A stretch of DNA of 32,868 bases from Heyndrickxia sporothermodurans (GCF_016785185.1 NZ_JAEKDY010000031.1), one strand, 5' to 3'. Counted from the first letter of the stretch, positions 15,629 to 25,024 are shown. Numbers and translations are program-made. The notes: generated by a model not told the origin, from the letters alone.

Positions 15629-17173
15629 GTGACAGAAACAGATATGTCGAAATATGAAAAGAAAATTATCGTTAGGAATATAAAAATGGAAGATATTGAT
15701 GACATTATGGAGCTGTGGAAACGTTGCTTTCCCGGGATGGAACCATGGAAGCGGGAACAATTAGAAAGTCATATTCATACGTTTCCGGAAGGGCAATTTT
15801 GTGTGGAATACGAGGACAAAATTGTCGGTACTTGTTCCAGTCTAATCGTTAATTTTGATGAATACGAAGATCAGCATACTTGGAATACCATTACTGATAA
15901 TGGATATATTACGAATCATGATCCGGATGGATTTAATCTTTATGGGATTGAAGTGATGGTTGACCCGGAATATCGTAGGATGAAATTTGGGCATCGTTTG
16001 TATGAAGCGAGGAAGGAGCTCGCACGAAAATTAAATCTCCAAAGCATCATCATTGGCGGGCGGATTCCGAATTATTATAAATATAAGGACGAGATGACGC
16101 CTCGAGAGTATGTGACAGAGGTTGAAAAACATAGTATCTATGATCCGGTCCTGTCGTTTCAGCTTCTTGAAGGATTTAAAATTAAACGGATCAATACTAG
16201 ATATCTTCCGGATGACAAGGCATCTGCTGCCTTTGCAACTTTGATGGAATGGAATAATATTGACTATCTACCGAAGACACGAAGAGTGTATCGTGCATCT
16301 TTTCCAATAAGAATTTGTTCCATCCAGTATATGATGAAAAAAATTGATTCCTTTCAGGATTTTACAAGGCAAGTTGAATATTATGTAGATGTAGCAGCTG
16401 ATTTTGGTTCGGATTTTGCTGTTTTTCCCGAATTATTTACTACTCAATTAATGTCATTTTTAGAGGAAAAATGTCCAGACCAAGCAGTACGACGTTTGGC
16501 AACCTATACCGACCAGTATATTGAATTGTTTACGGAGCTGGCGGTTAGATATAACGTGAATATTATAGGTGGTTCACATTTCGTAGAAAGAGATGGAGAC
16601 ATCTACAATGTTGCTTATTTATTTCGCCGTGATGGAACGATTGAAAATCAGTCAAAAATTCATGCCACACCAAATGAACGAAAGTGGTGGGGGATAGCCG
16701 AGGGCAATGAAATCAATGTGTTTGACACCGATTGTGGAAAAATTGCGATTCAAATCTGTTACGATGTTGAGTTCCCGGAACTTGCTCGTATTGCCGTTGA
16801 TAAAGGAGCAAATATTATTTTCGTGCCATTTTGTACAGAGGATCGTCAAGGATATCTGCGTGTACGCTACTGTGCACAGGCAAGGGCGATAGAAAATCAG
16901 GTTTATACTTGTATTGCTGGTACCGTGGGCAACTTAACGCATGTTGAGAATATGGATATCCAATATGCACAATCAGCTATTTTTTCTCCGTCTGATTTTG
17001 GATTTGCGAGAGATGGGATCGTTGGAGAATGTGATCCTAATGTGGATACGGTTGTTGTCGGTGATGTGGATCTTGAGAAACTTAGACGTTCACGAAATAG
17101 TGGTTCCGTAAGACAATTACGCGATCGTCGTAAGGATTTGTACAGGATTGAGACGAATAAATTTCCTAAATAA
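15629..17173 (+). CDS. yhcX: GNAT acetyltransferase - carbon-nitrogen hydrolase fusion (YhcX type)
   Basis: 514 residues, nearly the same length as B. subtilis YhcX. Residues about 10-200 are a GNAT domain (IVGTCSSLIV, IEVMVDPEYRRMKFGHRLYEARK as acetyl-CoA motif A). Residues about 225-500 are a nitrilase-superfamily C-N hydrolase with Glu in AVFPELF, Lys in QSKIHATPNE and the nucleophile Cys in IAIQICYDVEFPE. The fusion suggests acetylation and amide hydrolysis on one pathway, but the substrate is unknown. The GTG at 15629 follows AGGGATGTGAG; ATG 15644 is an alternative. Divergent from katE. Confidence 0.92.
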   Translation: MTETDMSKYEKKIIVRNIKMEDIDDIMELWKRCFPGMEPWKREQLESHIHTFPEGQFCVEYEDKIVGTCSSLIVNFDEYEDQHTWNTITDNGYITNHDPDGFNLYGIEVMVDPEYRRMKFGHRLYEARKELARKLNLQSIIIGGRIPNYYKYKDEMTPREYVTEVEKHSIYDPVLSFQLLEGFKIKRINTRYLPDDKASAAFATLMEWNNIDYLPKTRRVYRASFPIRICSIQYMMKKIDSFQDFTRQVEYYVDVAADFGSDFAVFPELFTTQLMSFLEEKCPDQAVRRLATYTDQYIELFTELAVRYNVNIIGGSHFVERDGDIYNVAYLFRRDGTIENQSKIHATPNERKWWGIAEGNEINVFDTDCGKIAIQICYDVEFPELARIAVDKGANIIFVPFCTEDRQGYLRVRYCAQARAIENQVYTCIAGTVGNLTHVENMDIQYAQSAIFSPSDFGFARDGIVGECDPNVDTVVVGDVDLEKLRRSRNSGSVRQLRDRRKDLYRIETNKFPK

Positions 17174-17181
17174 AAAAATCC

Positions 17182-17210
17182 TTGCATTCTTCAAATATAG
17201 ATGTTAAAAT
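17182..17210 (+). promoter_or_regulatory. Promoter of the tandem T-box leader
   Basis: TTGCAT (17182-17187), a 17-base spacer and TAAAAT (17205-17210). It begins 9 bases after yhcX ends and is the only good promoter ahead of the two T-boxes; none is visible between them. Confidence 0.75.
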
Positions 17211-17227
17211 TCATTTCAATATAAATT

Positions 17228-17476
17228 GAAAGCGACGATTAGGACATGAATTATTCTCGTTCATCTTATTAGAGAACAGGGTCAATGGCTGAGAGCCCTG
17301 AAGAGAAGGGAATAGTTTACCACCTATGAGCATTATAGGGAAATGTTGAAAACAGATTAACTATAATCGGTAAAACCGTTATCTTTTCTGAGCATAATGT
17401 ACAAAGTTTGTACATTGTGAAATTAGGGTGGCACCACGACCGCACTCGTCCCTTCTATGGGATGAGTGCGTTTTTT
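17228..17476 (+). ncRNA. T-box riboswitch 1, threonine (specifier ACC)
   Basis: Features in order: stem I with AGGGTCAATGGCTGAGAGCCCT, specifier ACC (Thr) at 17319-17321 in TTTACCACCTATGAG, CCGTTATC, the T-box AGGGTGGCACCACG at 17425-17438, and a 12-bp terminator (CGCACTCGTCCC with GGGATGAGTGCG, 17441-17470) plus six U residues. Uncharged tRNA-Thr favours readthrough. Confidence 0.95.
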
Positions 17477-17499
17477 ATTTGTAAATTTAATATTAATTG

Positions 17500-17747
17500 C
17501 GATGAAAAGGACATGAATTATTTTCGTTTTTCTTAACCAGAGAACAGGGTCAATGGCTGAGAGCCCTGAAGAAAAGAGAGTAGTTTACCACCTTCGAGCA
17601 ATTATAGGGAAATGTAGAAAACAAATTAACTATAATCGGCAAAAACCGTTATCTTTCCTGAGCATAATGTACGAAGTTTGTGCATTGTGGAAATAGGGTG
17701 GCACCACGACCGCACTCGTCCCTTTTTTGGGATGGGTGCGTTTTTTT
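17500..17747 (+). ncRNA. T-box riboswitch 2, threonine (specifier ACC), tandem copy
   Basis: A near-identical copy of the first T-box displaced by 268 bases. Specifier ACC at 17587-17589, T-box AGGGTGGCACCACG ending at 17708, terminator stem 17711-17740 and a U-run to 17747. The two leaders act in series, so both terminators must be defeated before the synthetase is transcribed, giving a steeper response to threonine starvation. B. subtilis thrZ is known to carry several T-boxes in series. Confidence 0.95.
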
Positions 17748-17777
17748 ATAAATAAAATAAACAAGGAGGAATCAAAC

Positions 17778-18986
17778 ATGTTAAATGAAATGGAAGTAGA
17801 AAAAAGAAATCATCGAAAATTAGGTCAAGAGTTAGAGCTATTTGCTTCAATGGAAGAAGCACCAGGGATGCCGTTTTTCTTACCGAAAGGAATGGTGATT
17901 CGAAATGAGTTGGAAAATTATTGGAGAGAAAAGCATGTTAAAGCCGGCTATCAGGAAATTAAGACACCGATTATGATGAAGCAGGAACTTTGGGAACAAT
18001 CGGGTCATTGGGATCATTATCACGAAAATATGTATTTTTCCAATGTTGATCAGCAAAATTATGCAATTAAACCGATGAATTGTCCTGGCGCCATCTTAAT
18101 CTTTAATAATAAGCGAAGAAGTTATCGGGAACTCCCTGTTCGCTACGCGGAGCTTGGATTAGTCCATCGCCACGAGCTTTCAGGCTCCTTAAATGGATTG
18201 CTGCGGGTCCGATCATTTACTCAGGATGATGCACATTTATTTGTTAGGGAAGACCAAATTGAAGCTGAAATTGCAAAAGTACTAGAGTTAATTGCAGAGT
18301 TCTACACACATTTTGGGTTTGAATACAAGGTAGAACTATCTACACGCCCAGAAGAGTTTATGGGCTCCAAAGCAATTTGGGACGATGCCGAAGCTGCATT
18401 AGAATCAGTATTAAAAAAGAAAGCCATTGCATATCAAGTTAACCACGGCGATGGAGCATTTTATGGTCCCAAAATTGATTTTCACATTTTAGATTCCTTA
18501 GGAAGAAGCTGGCAGTGTGGAACAGTTCAATTAGATTTTCTAATGCCAGAAAAGTTTAATTGCTCTTATGTAGGGAAAGAAGGCCAATTTCACCGACCAG
18601 TGATGATCCACCGAGCAATATTTGGTTCAGTCGAACGATTTATGGCGATTTTAATTGAACATTACGCAGGCGATTTTCCCCTCTGGTTATCACCCGTTCA
18701 AGCAAAAATCATCCCTATTGCAGAATCCCATATAGATTATGCAGAGAATGTAAAATCTCGAATGGAATCGGCTGGTTTTCGAGTCGAGATCGATGATAGG
18801 GACGAAAAAATGGGATTAAAAATTAGAGAGGCAGAAAAACAAAAGGTTCCTTATATGCTCGTTATTGGTGATATGGAAATTGAAAATGAATCGGTAGCGA
18901 TTAGACAAAGGAAAAATGGAAATCTTGGGGTGAGAGGTATTCAAGAAACAATTGATCTGCTGAAGGGAGAAATTTTTAAAGGATAA
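17778..18986 (+). CDS. Threonyl-tRNA synthetase without TGS and editing domains
   Basis: A class II synthetase for tRNA-Thr, only 402 residues against about 640 for ThrS. It begins directly at the catalytic core (HRKLGQELELF...GMPFFLPKGMVIRNELE), so the N-terminal TGS domain and second (editing) domain are absent. The core is complete: zinc ligands Cys102 (MNCPG), His153 (DDAHLF) and His278 (MIHRAIFGSVERF), motif 2 RHELSGSLNGLLRVR, and the C-terminal anticodon-binding domain from about 305. AAGGAGGAATCAAAC precedes the ATG. Without editing it may mischarge Ser. The two T-boxes mark it as a starvation-induced synthetase like ThrZ, but ThrZ itself is full length, so I give no symbol. Confidence 0.95.
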   Translation: MLNEMEVEKRNHRKLGQELELFASMEEAPGMPFFLPKGMVIRNELENYWREKHVKAGYQEIKTPIMMKQELWEQSGHWDHYHENMYFSNVDQQNYAIKPMNCPGAILIFNNKRRSYRELPVRYAELGLVHRHELSGSLNGLLRVRSFTQDDAHLFVREDQIEAEIAKVLELIAEFYTHFGFEYKVELSTRPEEFMGSKAIWDDAEAALESVLKKKAIAYQVNHGDGAFYGPKIDFHILDSLGRSWQCGTVQLDFLMPEKFNCSYVGKEGQFHRPVMIHRAIFGSVERFMAILIEHYAGDFPLWLSPVQAKIIPIAESHIDYAENVKSRMESAGFRVEIDDRDEKMGLKIREAEKQKVPYMLVIGDMEIENESVAIRQRKNGNLGVRGIQETIDLLKGEIFKG

Positions 18987-19085
18987 TTTCTTATATAGTC
19001 TTGTTAAAAAAATATAAAAATGGCTAATGAAAATAGGTGTGTAGTACATGTTTTCCGTTGGTCCGAGCGTCTGGAGGAGATTTTT

Positions 19086-20471
19086 ATGCCAAACAAAGAA
19101 TTAAATAGAGGACTCGAGTCACGTCATATTCAGATGATTGCTTTAGGTGGTACCATCGGAGTAGGGTTATTTATGGGGTCAGCTAGTACGATTAAATGGA
19201 CAGGTCCGTCTATCATGCTAGCGTATGCAATTGCAGGTCTGTTTATCTTTTTTATTATGCGCTCTATGGGTGAAATGCTATATTTAGAACCTAGTACGGG
19301 TTCGTTTGCAACCTTTGCACGTAATTATATTCATCCACTAGCGGGGTATTTGACTGCATGGAGCTATTGGTTCCAATGGGTTATTGTCGGTATGTCAGAG
19401 ATTATTGCTGTAGGTATGTATATGAAGTATTGGTTTCCTAATTTGCCTGCTTGGATACCTGGTTTGATTGCATTGATCATCCTCGGAGCAGCTAATCTTA
19501 TTTCTGTAAAATCGTTTGGGGAATTTGAATTTTGGTTTGCGCTAATAAAAATTGTAACAATTGTACTGATGATTATTGCAGGACTTGGACTTATCTTTTT
19601 TGGATTAGGAAATGGCGGTCATGCAATTGGCTTATCGAATCTTTGGAAAAATGGGGGATTCTTTACAGGCGGATTAAAAGGTTTCTTCTTTGCCCTTTCC
19701 CTTGTCGTTGCCTCCTATCAAGGGGTTGAATTAATTGGTATCACTGCAGGTGAGGCTAAAAATCCGACCAAAACGTTAACGAAGGCGATTAAAACAATTA
19801 TTTGGCGTATATTAATTTTTTACATTGGTGCCATTTTTATTATCGTAACAGTCTATCCTTGGGATCAACTTAATGCGGTAGGTAGTCCGTTTGTTTCAAC
19901 TTTTGCAAAAGTGGGTATAACAGCAGCTGCCGGAATCATTAACTTCGTTGTGATTACTGCTGCAATGTCTGGATGTAATAGCGGGATTTTCAGTGCAGGC
20001 CGAATGCTTTTTACTCTGGCATTGGACGGACAGGCACCTAAAATTTTTGCGAAAGTATCCAAAAATGGAATTCCTTTTTATTGTACGATCGCAGTTCTTA
20101 TAGGATTGGCTATTGGGATTGTTTTAAATTATCTTGCACCAAAGCAATTGTTTCTATATGTTTATAGTTCAAGTGTTCTACCTGGAATGATACCCTGGTT
20201 TGTTCTATTAATTAGTGAACTCCGATTTCGTAAGATTAGAGCTGCTGAAATGGGCAGTCATCCTTTCAAAATGCCTTTTGCTCCTTACAGTAATTATATT
20301 ACAATTGCTTTCTTACTAATGGTTTTAGTCGGTATGTGGTTTAATTCTAGTACGCGGATATCCTTAATAGTCGGTGTTGTTTTCCTATCACTAGTCGCTG
20401 CAAGTTATTATTTATTAAAAATGGGCAAGAGAACACCATTGATAGATTTTGATGGGGATCAAAACCACTAG
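19086..20471 (+). CDS. Amino acid permease, APC superfamily (YbxG/AapA-like)
   Basis: 461 residues with about 12 membrane segments. The start is typical of the AAT family: RGLESRHIQMIALGGTIGVGLFMGSAS, followed by EMLYLEPSTGSFATFA, GVELIGITAGEAKNP and MSGCNSGIFSAGRML. It should import a neutral amino acid by proton symport. The ATG at 19086 has GGAGGAG at good spacing; the frame extends to 19020 without one. It follows the ThrRS by only 99 bases with no terminator or clear promoter between, so it is probably read from the T-box leader. By that logic threonine (or serine/threonine) is a likely substrate, which fits the B. subtilis YbxG relatives. Confidence 0.9.
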   Translation: MPNKELNRGLESRHIQMIALGGTIGVGLFMGSASTIKWTGPSIMLAYAIAGLFIFFIMRSMGEMLYLEPSTGSFATFARNYIHPLAGYLTAWSYWFQWVIVGMSEIIAVGMYMKYWFPNLPAWIPGLIALIILGAANLISVKSFGEFEFWFALIKIVTIVLMIIAGLGLIFFGLGNGGHAIGLSNLWKNGGFFTGGLKGFFFALSLVVASYQGVELIGITAGEAKNPTKTLTKAIKTIIWRILIFYIGAIFIIVTVYPWDQLNAVGSPFVSTFAKVGITAAAGIINFVVITAAMSGCNSGIFSAGRMLFTLALDGQAPKIFAKVSKNGIPFYCTIAVLIGLAIGIVLNYLAPKQLFLYVYSSSVLPGMIPWFVLLISELRFRKIRAAEMGSHPFKMPFAPYSNYITIAFLLMVLVGMWFNSSTRISLIVGVVFLSLVAASYYLLKMGKRTPLIDFDGDQNH

Positions 20472-20526
20472 GAGATCTTTAATAAGGATTCACTTTTCAT
20501 ATTTATGGAGGTATAGATGAAAATTC

Positions 20527-20597
20527 TTATCCTATGATTCATTATATTCAATCATTCTTGCATATGGTATGATGAAATATATTGGATTATAGGATAA
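20527..20597. other. 9-bp inverted repeat ahead of the GGDEF-EAL gene
   Basis: TTATCCTAT (20527-20535) and ATAGGATAA (20589-20597) are perfect complements 53 bases apart in the intergenic region. A six-codon frame preceded by GGAGG starts just before. It could form an RNA stem or bind a regulator, or may be chance in AT-rich DNA. Confidence 0.3.
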
Positions 20598-20648
20598 AAC
20601 TAGTAATCTTTATTTAAAGTTGAATTCTTGGAAGATTAGGAGATTAGT

Positions 20649-23288
20649 ATGTTCAACGTAAGAAATTTTCCTTTGCGATGGGATAAAGAATCTTTACTTT
20701 ATATAATTTTATTCGGGATGGTTCTTTTTACTTCAAGTTATGAATTGACGATGGAGTATGGATTTATCTTTTCCTTTACGAGTATTTTTTTATTTTTAAT
20801 CCTTCGTCTATATGGACTTCCACAGGCTGTATTAACGGCCGTTTTAGCATTTTTCGTTATTCCTCACCATTTTTCTAATATCGCTTTTCATCTTCTTTTA
20901 CTCACGGAAATCATTTTTGTAGGGTGTTTTTTTTATAAAGGCAGAAAGGCAAAAATGTTTTTTGTTGATGCATTATTTTGGTTAACGATTGGGTTGATTG
21001 CATTATATTTGATCAATCATCCATTTGTAAAAGGGCAAGCTCTTTATTTTCAAATAGGAAAAAATATTATTAATGGATTTCTTAATGTATTGCTGGCGGA
21101 CATGCTTTTGGCCTATGTTCCTTTTTATAAATTATTTAAGAATAATAGTGTGAACAAAAATAGCGTATCTATTCATCAGTTTCTATTCCATGTGACATTA
21201 ATCTCAATTATCATCCCTTTTTTCTTAAGTGTGATGATAAATGTTTGGTCAACGGAAAGATATGTTAAGAAAGAAATCATGCAACAAGCGGAAAAAAATA
21301 TGAATTTGATCGTCGAAGAAATTTCTTTCTTAAATAAAAATGGTAATAAGGAAATTTCTTTGCAAAATGAAAAATTGTTAAACCAACTAAACGTATTGGT
21401 TAGATCCTATCAATCTTCAGAATATGACATTATTATTACTGACTATGCAAATCTGGTTTATGCTTCTAGTTCTGAGCGCATATTGGCTCATACTGTTTAT
21501 AACTGGAGGAAAAACCATTCAGTTCATCAGATCAATAATGATTTTTACGAGGTTTTACCGAATGACAATGAGGATTATCCTATAGGTAAGTGGAATAAGG
21601 GTAACTATCTTTTTACAGAGAAGCTTGAACCGCTTCCTTTAAAACTTGTAATTCAATACCCTATTTCCCAATTTCAAAATAAAATTTATACAATATTTTT
21701 GGATCAATTAAAGTTTTCACTAATCTTCGCACTATGTATAGCCATACTTGTCCACATTGTTAGTAACTTATTTATGAAAAATGTTAAGCAGCTAACAACT
21801 GCAACGACCGGATTACCCCAGAAGCTGATTCAATTTGAGAAGATTGATTGGCCACAAAGTTATGTGTCGGAAATGAGACTGCTTACAGAGAACTTAGTAA
21901 AGATGGCAGATAAGATTATAGAATTATTTCGGGAAAGTACTGACATGAATGAAAAGTTGAAAAAACAAACCGAGAAATTAACACATTCAGAGGATGAACT
22001 ACACCGATTAGCTTTTTATGATGTATTAACCGGATTGCCTAATCGACTATATTTTCAAGATTTTGTAAAGTCGCTTATTCAAAGGAATACGTCAAAACAT
22101 ATTGCAATTATTTTTATCGATATTAATCAATTTAAACAGATAAATGATACGTTAGGACATGTTGCCGGCGATACACTGCTTCAATTAGTTGCCAATAAGT
22201 TGCGCACGCTCCATGACGATTATCGAGAGGTATTCCGATTAGGCGGAGATGAATTTGTGATCGTTCAGAATGTGAATCATCGTGAGGAGGTCAATCACAC
22301 ATTAGAACAAATGGCACAAGAATTTGTTGCACCATTTCACGTCCAACAACAATTACTCTATATTTCAGCAAGTATCGGTATTAGTATGTACCCTGAAGAT
22401 GGGGAGGATTTGGATACCCTTGTTAAATGTGCGGACATTGCGATGTATAGTTCAAAGGAGAACGGCGGGAATACCGCTCAATTCTTTGATAAATCGATGA
22501 AAAATAAATTTGAAGATAGTCTCACGATCGAAAATGCGTTAAGAGCAGTTATTGATAAAGGCGGATTGGAACTCTATTATCAACCTAAGTTCTGTAATGA
22601 AAAGGTTACTAGTATGGAAGTATTAATTCGATGGCAGGATTCGAAACTAGGAAATGTTTCACCCAGTACGTTTATCCCAATTGCCGAGGATATCGGTTTA
22701 ATTTTACAAATTGATGAATGGGTGTTGATCAATGCCTGTAAACAAAATAAGGCTTGGCAAGACAGTGGGTTGGCCACTGTACCTGTTTCAGTAAATATTT
22801 CAGCCAAACACTTCCAACAGGATTATTTAATTTCACTTATTAAATATGCGTTGGATGTCTCAGGTTTAGCTCCGGAGTATTTAAAACTGGAAATAACCGA
22901 GAGTGTGTTTATCGATAACCTTTCACATGTTGCAGAGATAATCCGTCAGTTAAAAGAATTAGGCATCCATATCTCAATCGATGATTTCGGAAAGGGTTAT
23001 TCATCTTTGTATCAATTACTTCAGTTACCAATTGATGAAATAAAAATTGATAGGCAATTCATAATGGACATCGATCAAAATGAGAAAAAATCTTTACTTG
23101 TTCGATCCATTCTTGATATTGCCCATGGACTCCAGTTAAATGTAGTAGCAGAAGGAATTGAAACGGTGAATGAAAGAGATATATTAGTACAGATGGGCTG
23201 TGATGAATTACAGGGATATTTATTCAGTAAACCGATCAGTAGTGAGGAGATGGGAAGGTTCCTTTCCAGGGATCGGGTCTATAGTTAA
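20649..23288 (+). CDS. Membrane-bound GGDEF-EAL cyclic di-GMP protein
   Basis: 879 residues. Residues 1-165 hold about six membrane helices; another helix near 185 and one near 360 bracket an extracellular sensor of about 150 residues. A coiled-coil-like linker (KLKKQTEKLTHSEDELHRLA) leads to the GGDEF domain (GLPNRLYF, IDINQFKQINDTLGH, GGDEF at 531-535), then an EAL domain. The GGDEF motif is intact, but no RxxD inhibitory site precedes it. The EAL signature is EVLIRW at 657, and the other catalytic parts are kept: NISAKHF, LEITES, IDDFGKGYSSL, IKIDRQF, AEGIET, LQGYLFSKP. It could both make and degrade c-di-GMP. AGGAG lies before the ATG. Confidence 0.95.
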   Translation: MFNVRNFPLRWDKESLLYIILFGMVLFTSSYELTMEYGFIFSFTSIFLFLILRLYGLPQAVLTAVLAFFVIPHHFSNIAFHLLLLTEIIFVGCFFYKGRKAKMFFVDALFWLTIGLIALYLINHPFVKGQALYFQIGKNIINGFLNVLLADMLLAYVPFYKLFKNNSVNKNSVSIHQFLFHVTLISIIIPFFLSVMINVWSTERYVKKEIMQQAEKNMNLIVEEISFLNKNGNKEISLQNEKLLNQLNVLVRSYQSSEYDIIITDYANLVYASSSERILAHTVYNWRKNHSVHQINNDFYEVLPNDNEDYPIGKWNKGNYLFTEKLEPLPLKLVIQYPISQFQNKIYTIFLDQLKFSLIFALCIAILVHIVSNLFMKNVKQLTTATTGLPQKLIQFEKIDWPQSYVSEMRLLTENLVKMADKIIELFRESTDMNEKLKKQTEKLTHSEDELHRLAFYDVLTGLPNRLYFQDFVKSLIQRNTSKHIAIIFIDINQFKQINDTLGHVAGDTLLQLVANKLRTLHDDYREVFRLGGDEFVIVQNVNHREEVNHTLEQMAQEFVAPFHVQQQLLYISASIGISMYPEDGEDLDTLVKCADIAMYSSKENGGNTAQFFDKSMKNKFEDSLTIENALRAVIDKGGLELYYQPKFCNEKVTSMEVLIRWQDSKLGNVSPSTFIPIAEDIGLILQIDEWVLINACKQNKAWQDSGLATVPVSVNISAKHFQQDYLISLIKYALDVSGLAPEYLKLEITESVFIDNLSHVAEIIRQLKELGIHISIDDFGKGYSSLYQLLQLPIDEIKIDRQFIMDIDQNEKKSLLVRSILDIAHGLQLNVVAEGIETVNERDILVQMGCDELQGYLFSKPISSEEMGRFLSRDRVYS

Positions 23289-23295
23289 GATGAGA

Positions 23296-23325
23296 AGCGA
23301 ACAGTGGCAAAACTGTTCGCTTTTT
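23296..23325 (+). terminator. Terminator of the GGDEF-EAL gene
   Basis: GCGAACAGT and ACTGTTCGC pair around a short loop, and five U residues follow at once. It lies 8 bases after the stop codon. Confidence 0.85.
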
Positions 23326-23465
23326 GGTTGGGTATAACTATACCACCTGCATAAACGTTTAGTATCTTATTTTCTTTTGTTCATTCAAATCTACAAAATT
23401 TTTGATTGCATTAATCAAATTCATGGTTTATGATATTGTTTACGTGAAACACTGGTTCAGAAAAG

Positions 23466-23480
23466 TAGACCGTTTGTCTA
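23466..23480. promoter_or_regulatory. Candidate TetR-type operator before the efflux gene
   Basis: TAGACCGTTTGTCTA is an inverted repeat (TAGAC/GTCTA) lying 14 bases before the start codon of the MFS pump. The AGACC half-site resembles the boxes of B. subtilis LmrA/QdoR, which repress the related lmrAB operon. Another symmetric element (TTTGATT/AATCAAA) lies at 23401-23419. No regulator gene is adjacent. Confidence 0.4.
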
Positions 23481-23494
23481 TGAGGGGGAAAACA

Positions 23495-25024
23495 ATGGAA
23501 CAATCGATAAAAACAACGAAACGCCCACCGTATGGGATTATTGCTGTCCTAATGGTTGGAGCGTTTATTGCGTTTTTAAACAATACGTTATTAAATATTG
23601 CACTACCGTCAATTATGAAGGATTTGGAAGTGGGACCTTCAACAGTGCAATGGCTGGCTACTGGGTTTATGTTAGTAAATGGAGTGTTGATTCCTACCAC
23701 TGCATTTTTGATTCAAAAATACTCTGTTCGTCGCTTATTCTTAATAGCAATGGGCTTATTTACAGTAGGGACAATTCTCGCTGGTTTTGCCCATGTATTT
23801 GGTTTATTATTGGCAGGCCGAATGATTCAAGCTTCAGGTTCGGCAATTATGATGCCACTTTTAATGAATGTAATGCTTGTGAGCTTCCCAGTAGAAAAAA
23901 GGGGAGCAGCAATGGGCTTTTTCGGTTTAATTATGATGGGAGCACCAGCAATTGGTCCGACTTTATCAGGATGGCTAGTTGAACAATTTGACTGGAGAAT
24001 GCTCTTCCATTTTATTACACCAATTGCTATTGTCGTCTTCTTGCTTGGATTATTCTTGCTTAAAGATAAAAAAGATAAAGTGAACATCCGACTTGATATG
24101 TTATCGGTTTTATTATCAAGTCTAGGATTTGGTGGGATTCTTTACGGATTTAGTTCAGCAGGTAGTAAAGGGTGGGATAGCCCACAAGTATATGGAACAT
24201 TGATCGTCGGTGTTCTTTCATTAGCTTGGTTTATTATCCGTCAATTATATCAAGAAAAACCGATGTTAAATTTCAGAATCTATAAATATCCAATGTATGC
24301 TTTATCATCGGTCATTTCAATGGTTATTACGATGGCGATGTTTTCTGCCATGATGCTTTTACCTATTTATGTTCAAACGCTTCGTGGAATATCTCCACTA
24401 GATGCAGGACTCCTGTTATTACCAGGGGCAATATTGATGGCTCTGATGTCACCTATTACTGGTAAACTATTTGATAAAATTGGCGGAAGAATACTAGCCA
24501 TCATCGGACTAACGATTACAATAGTAACCACTTATTTTTTCAGCAAATTAAGTTTTGATACTACGTATACACATTTAATTATTCTTTACTCTTTGCGTAT
24601 GTTTGGGATGTCAATGGTTATGATGCCTGTTTCCACAAATGGACTAAACCAATTACCTGCACGATTCTACCCACATGGTACTGCTATGAATAGTACGTTG
24701 CAGCAAGTTTCAGGTGCCATCGGTACAGCATTGTTAGTAACAATTATGTCTAACCGTACAGAATCAACAGCAAAAGAATTAGCTGCAGATGCAATGAAAC
24801 ATTTAACAGGTCAGCCTACAGAAGCAGCAATGGCTGCAATGAAGCAACAAATTGAAATGAAAGCTATGTTGGAAGGAATTAATTTTTCCTTCTTAGTAAC
24901 AGTATTTATAGCTGCTGTTGCACTCGTTCTTTCATTCTTTATTAAACGTGCTAAACAAGCTGAAGATCCTTTGGTTGGAACAGGATCGAACGAAAAGCTC
25001 GAAACAAAATTAGCAGGGAACTAA
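23495..25024 (+). CDS. DHA2-family MFS multidrug efflux pump (LmrB-like)
   Basis: 509 residues and about 14 membrane segments, as in the EmrB/QacA drug:H+ antiporters. The DHA2 signatures are visible: FLNNTLLNIALPSI near the start (motif D1), GFMLVNGVLIPTTAFLIQKYS (motif A region), GRMIQASGSAIMMPLL (motif B) and GAPAIGPTLSGWL (antiporter motif C). It should export drugs across the membrane; lincomycin-type compounds are known for LmrB, but the substrate here is not provable. The ATG at 23495 has GAGGGGG 7 bases upstream; the frame extends to 23402 without a comparable site. An operator-like palindrome precedes it and a strong terminator follows. Confidence 0.92.
   Translation: MEQSIKTTKRPPYGIIAVLMVGAFIAFLNNTLLNIALPSIMKDLEVGPSTVQWLATGFMLVNGVLIPTTAFLIQKYSVRRLFLIAMGLFTVGTILAGFAHVFGLLLAGRMIQASGSAIMMPLLMNVMLVSFPVEKRGAAMGFFGLIMMGAPAIGPTLSGWLVEQFDWRMLFHFITPIAIVVFLLGLFLLKDKKDKVNIRLDMLSVLLSSLGFGGILYGFSSAGSKGWDSPQVYGTLIVGVLSLAWFIIRQLYQEKPMLNFRIYKYPMYALSSVISMVITMAMFSAMMLLPIYVQTLRGISPLDAGLLLLPGAILMALMSPITGKLFDKIGGRILAIIGLTITIVTTYFFSKLSFDTTYTHLIILYSLRMFGMSMVMMPVSTNGLNQLPARFYPHGTAMNSTLQQVSGAIGTALLVTIMSNRTESTAKELAADAMKHLTGQPTEAAMAAMKQQIEMKAMLEGINFSFLVTVFIAAVALVLSFFIKRAKQAEDPLVGTGSNEKLETKLAGN

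Noticed and set aside
20472..20648. Cyclic di-GMP riboswitch ahead of the GGDEF-EAL gene
   Set aside because: None of the conserved GEMM aptamer elements is visible; only a 9-bp inverted repeat is present.
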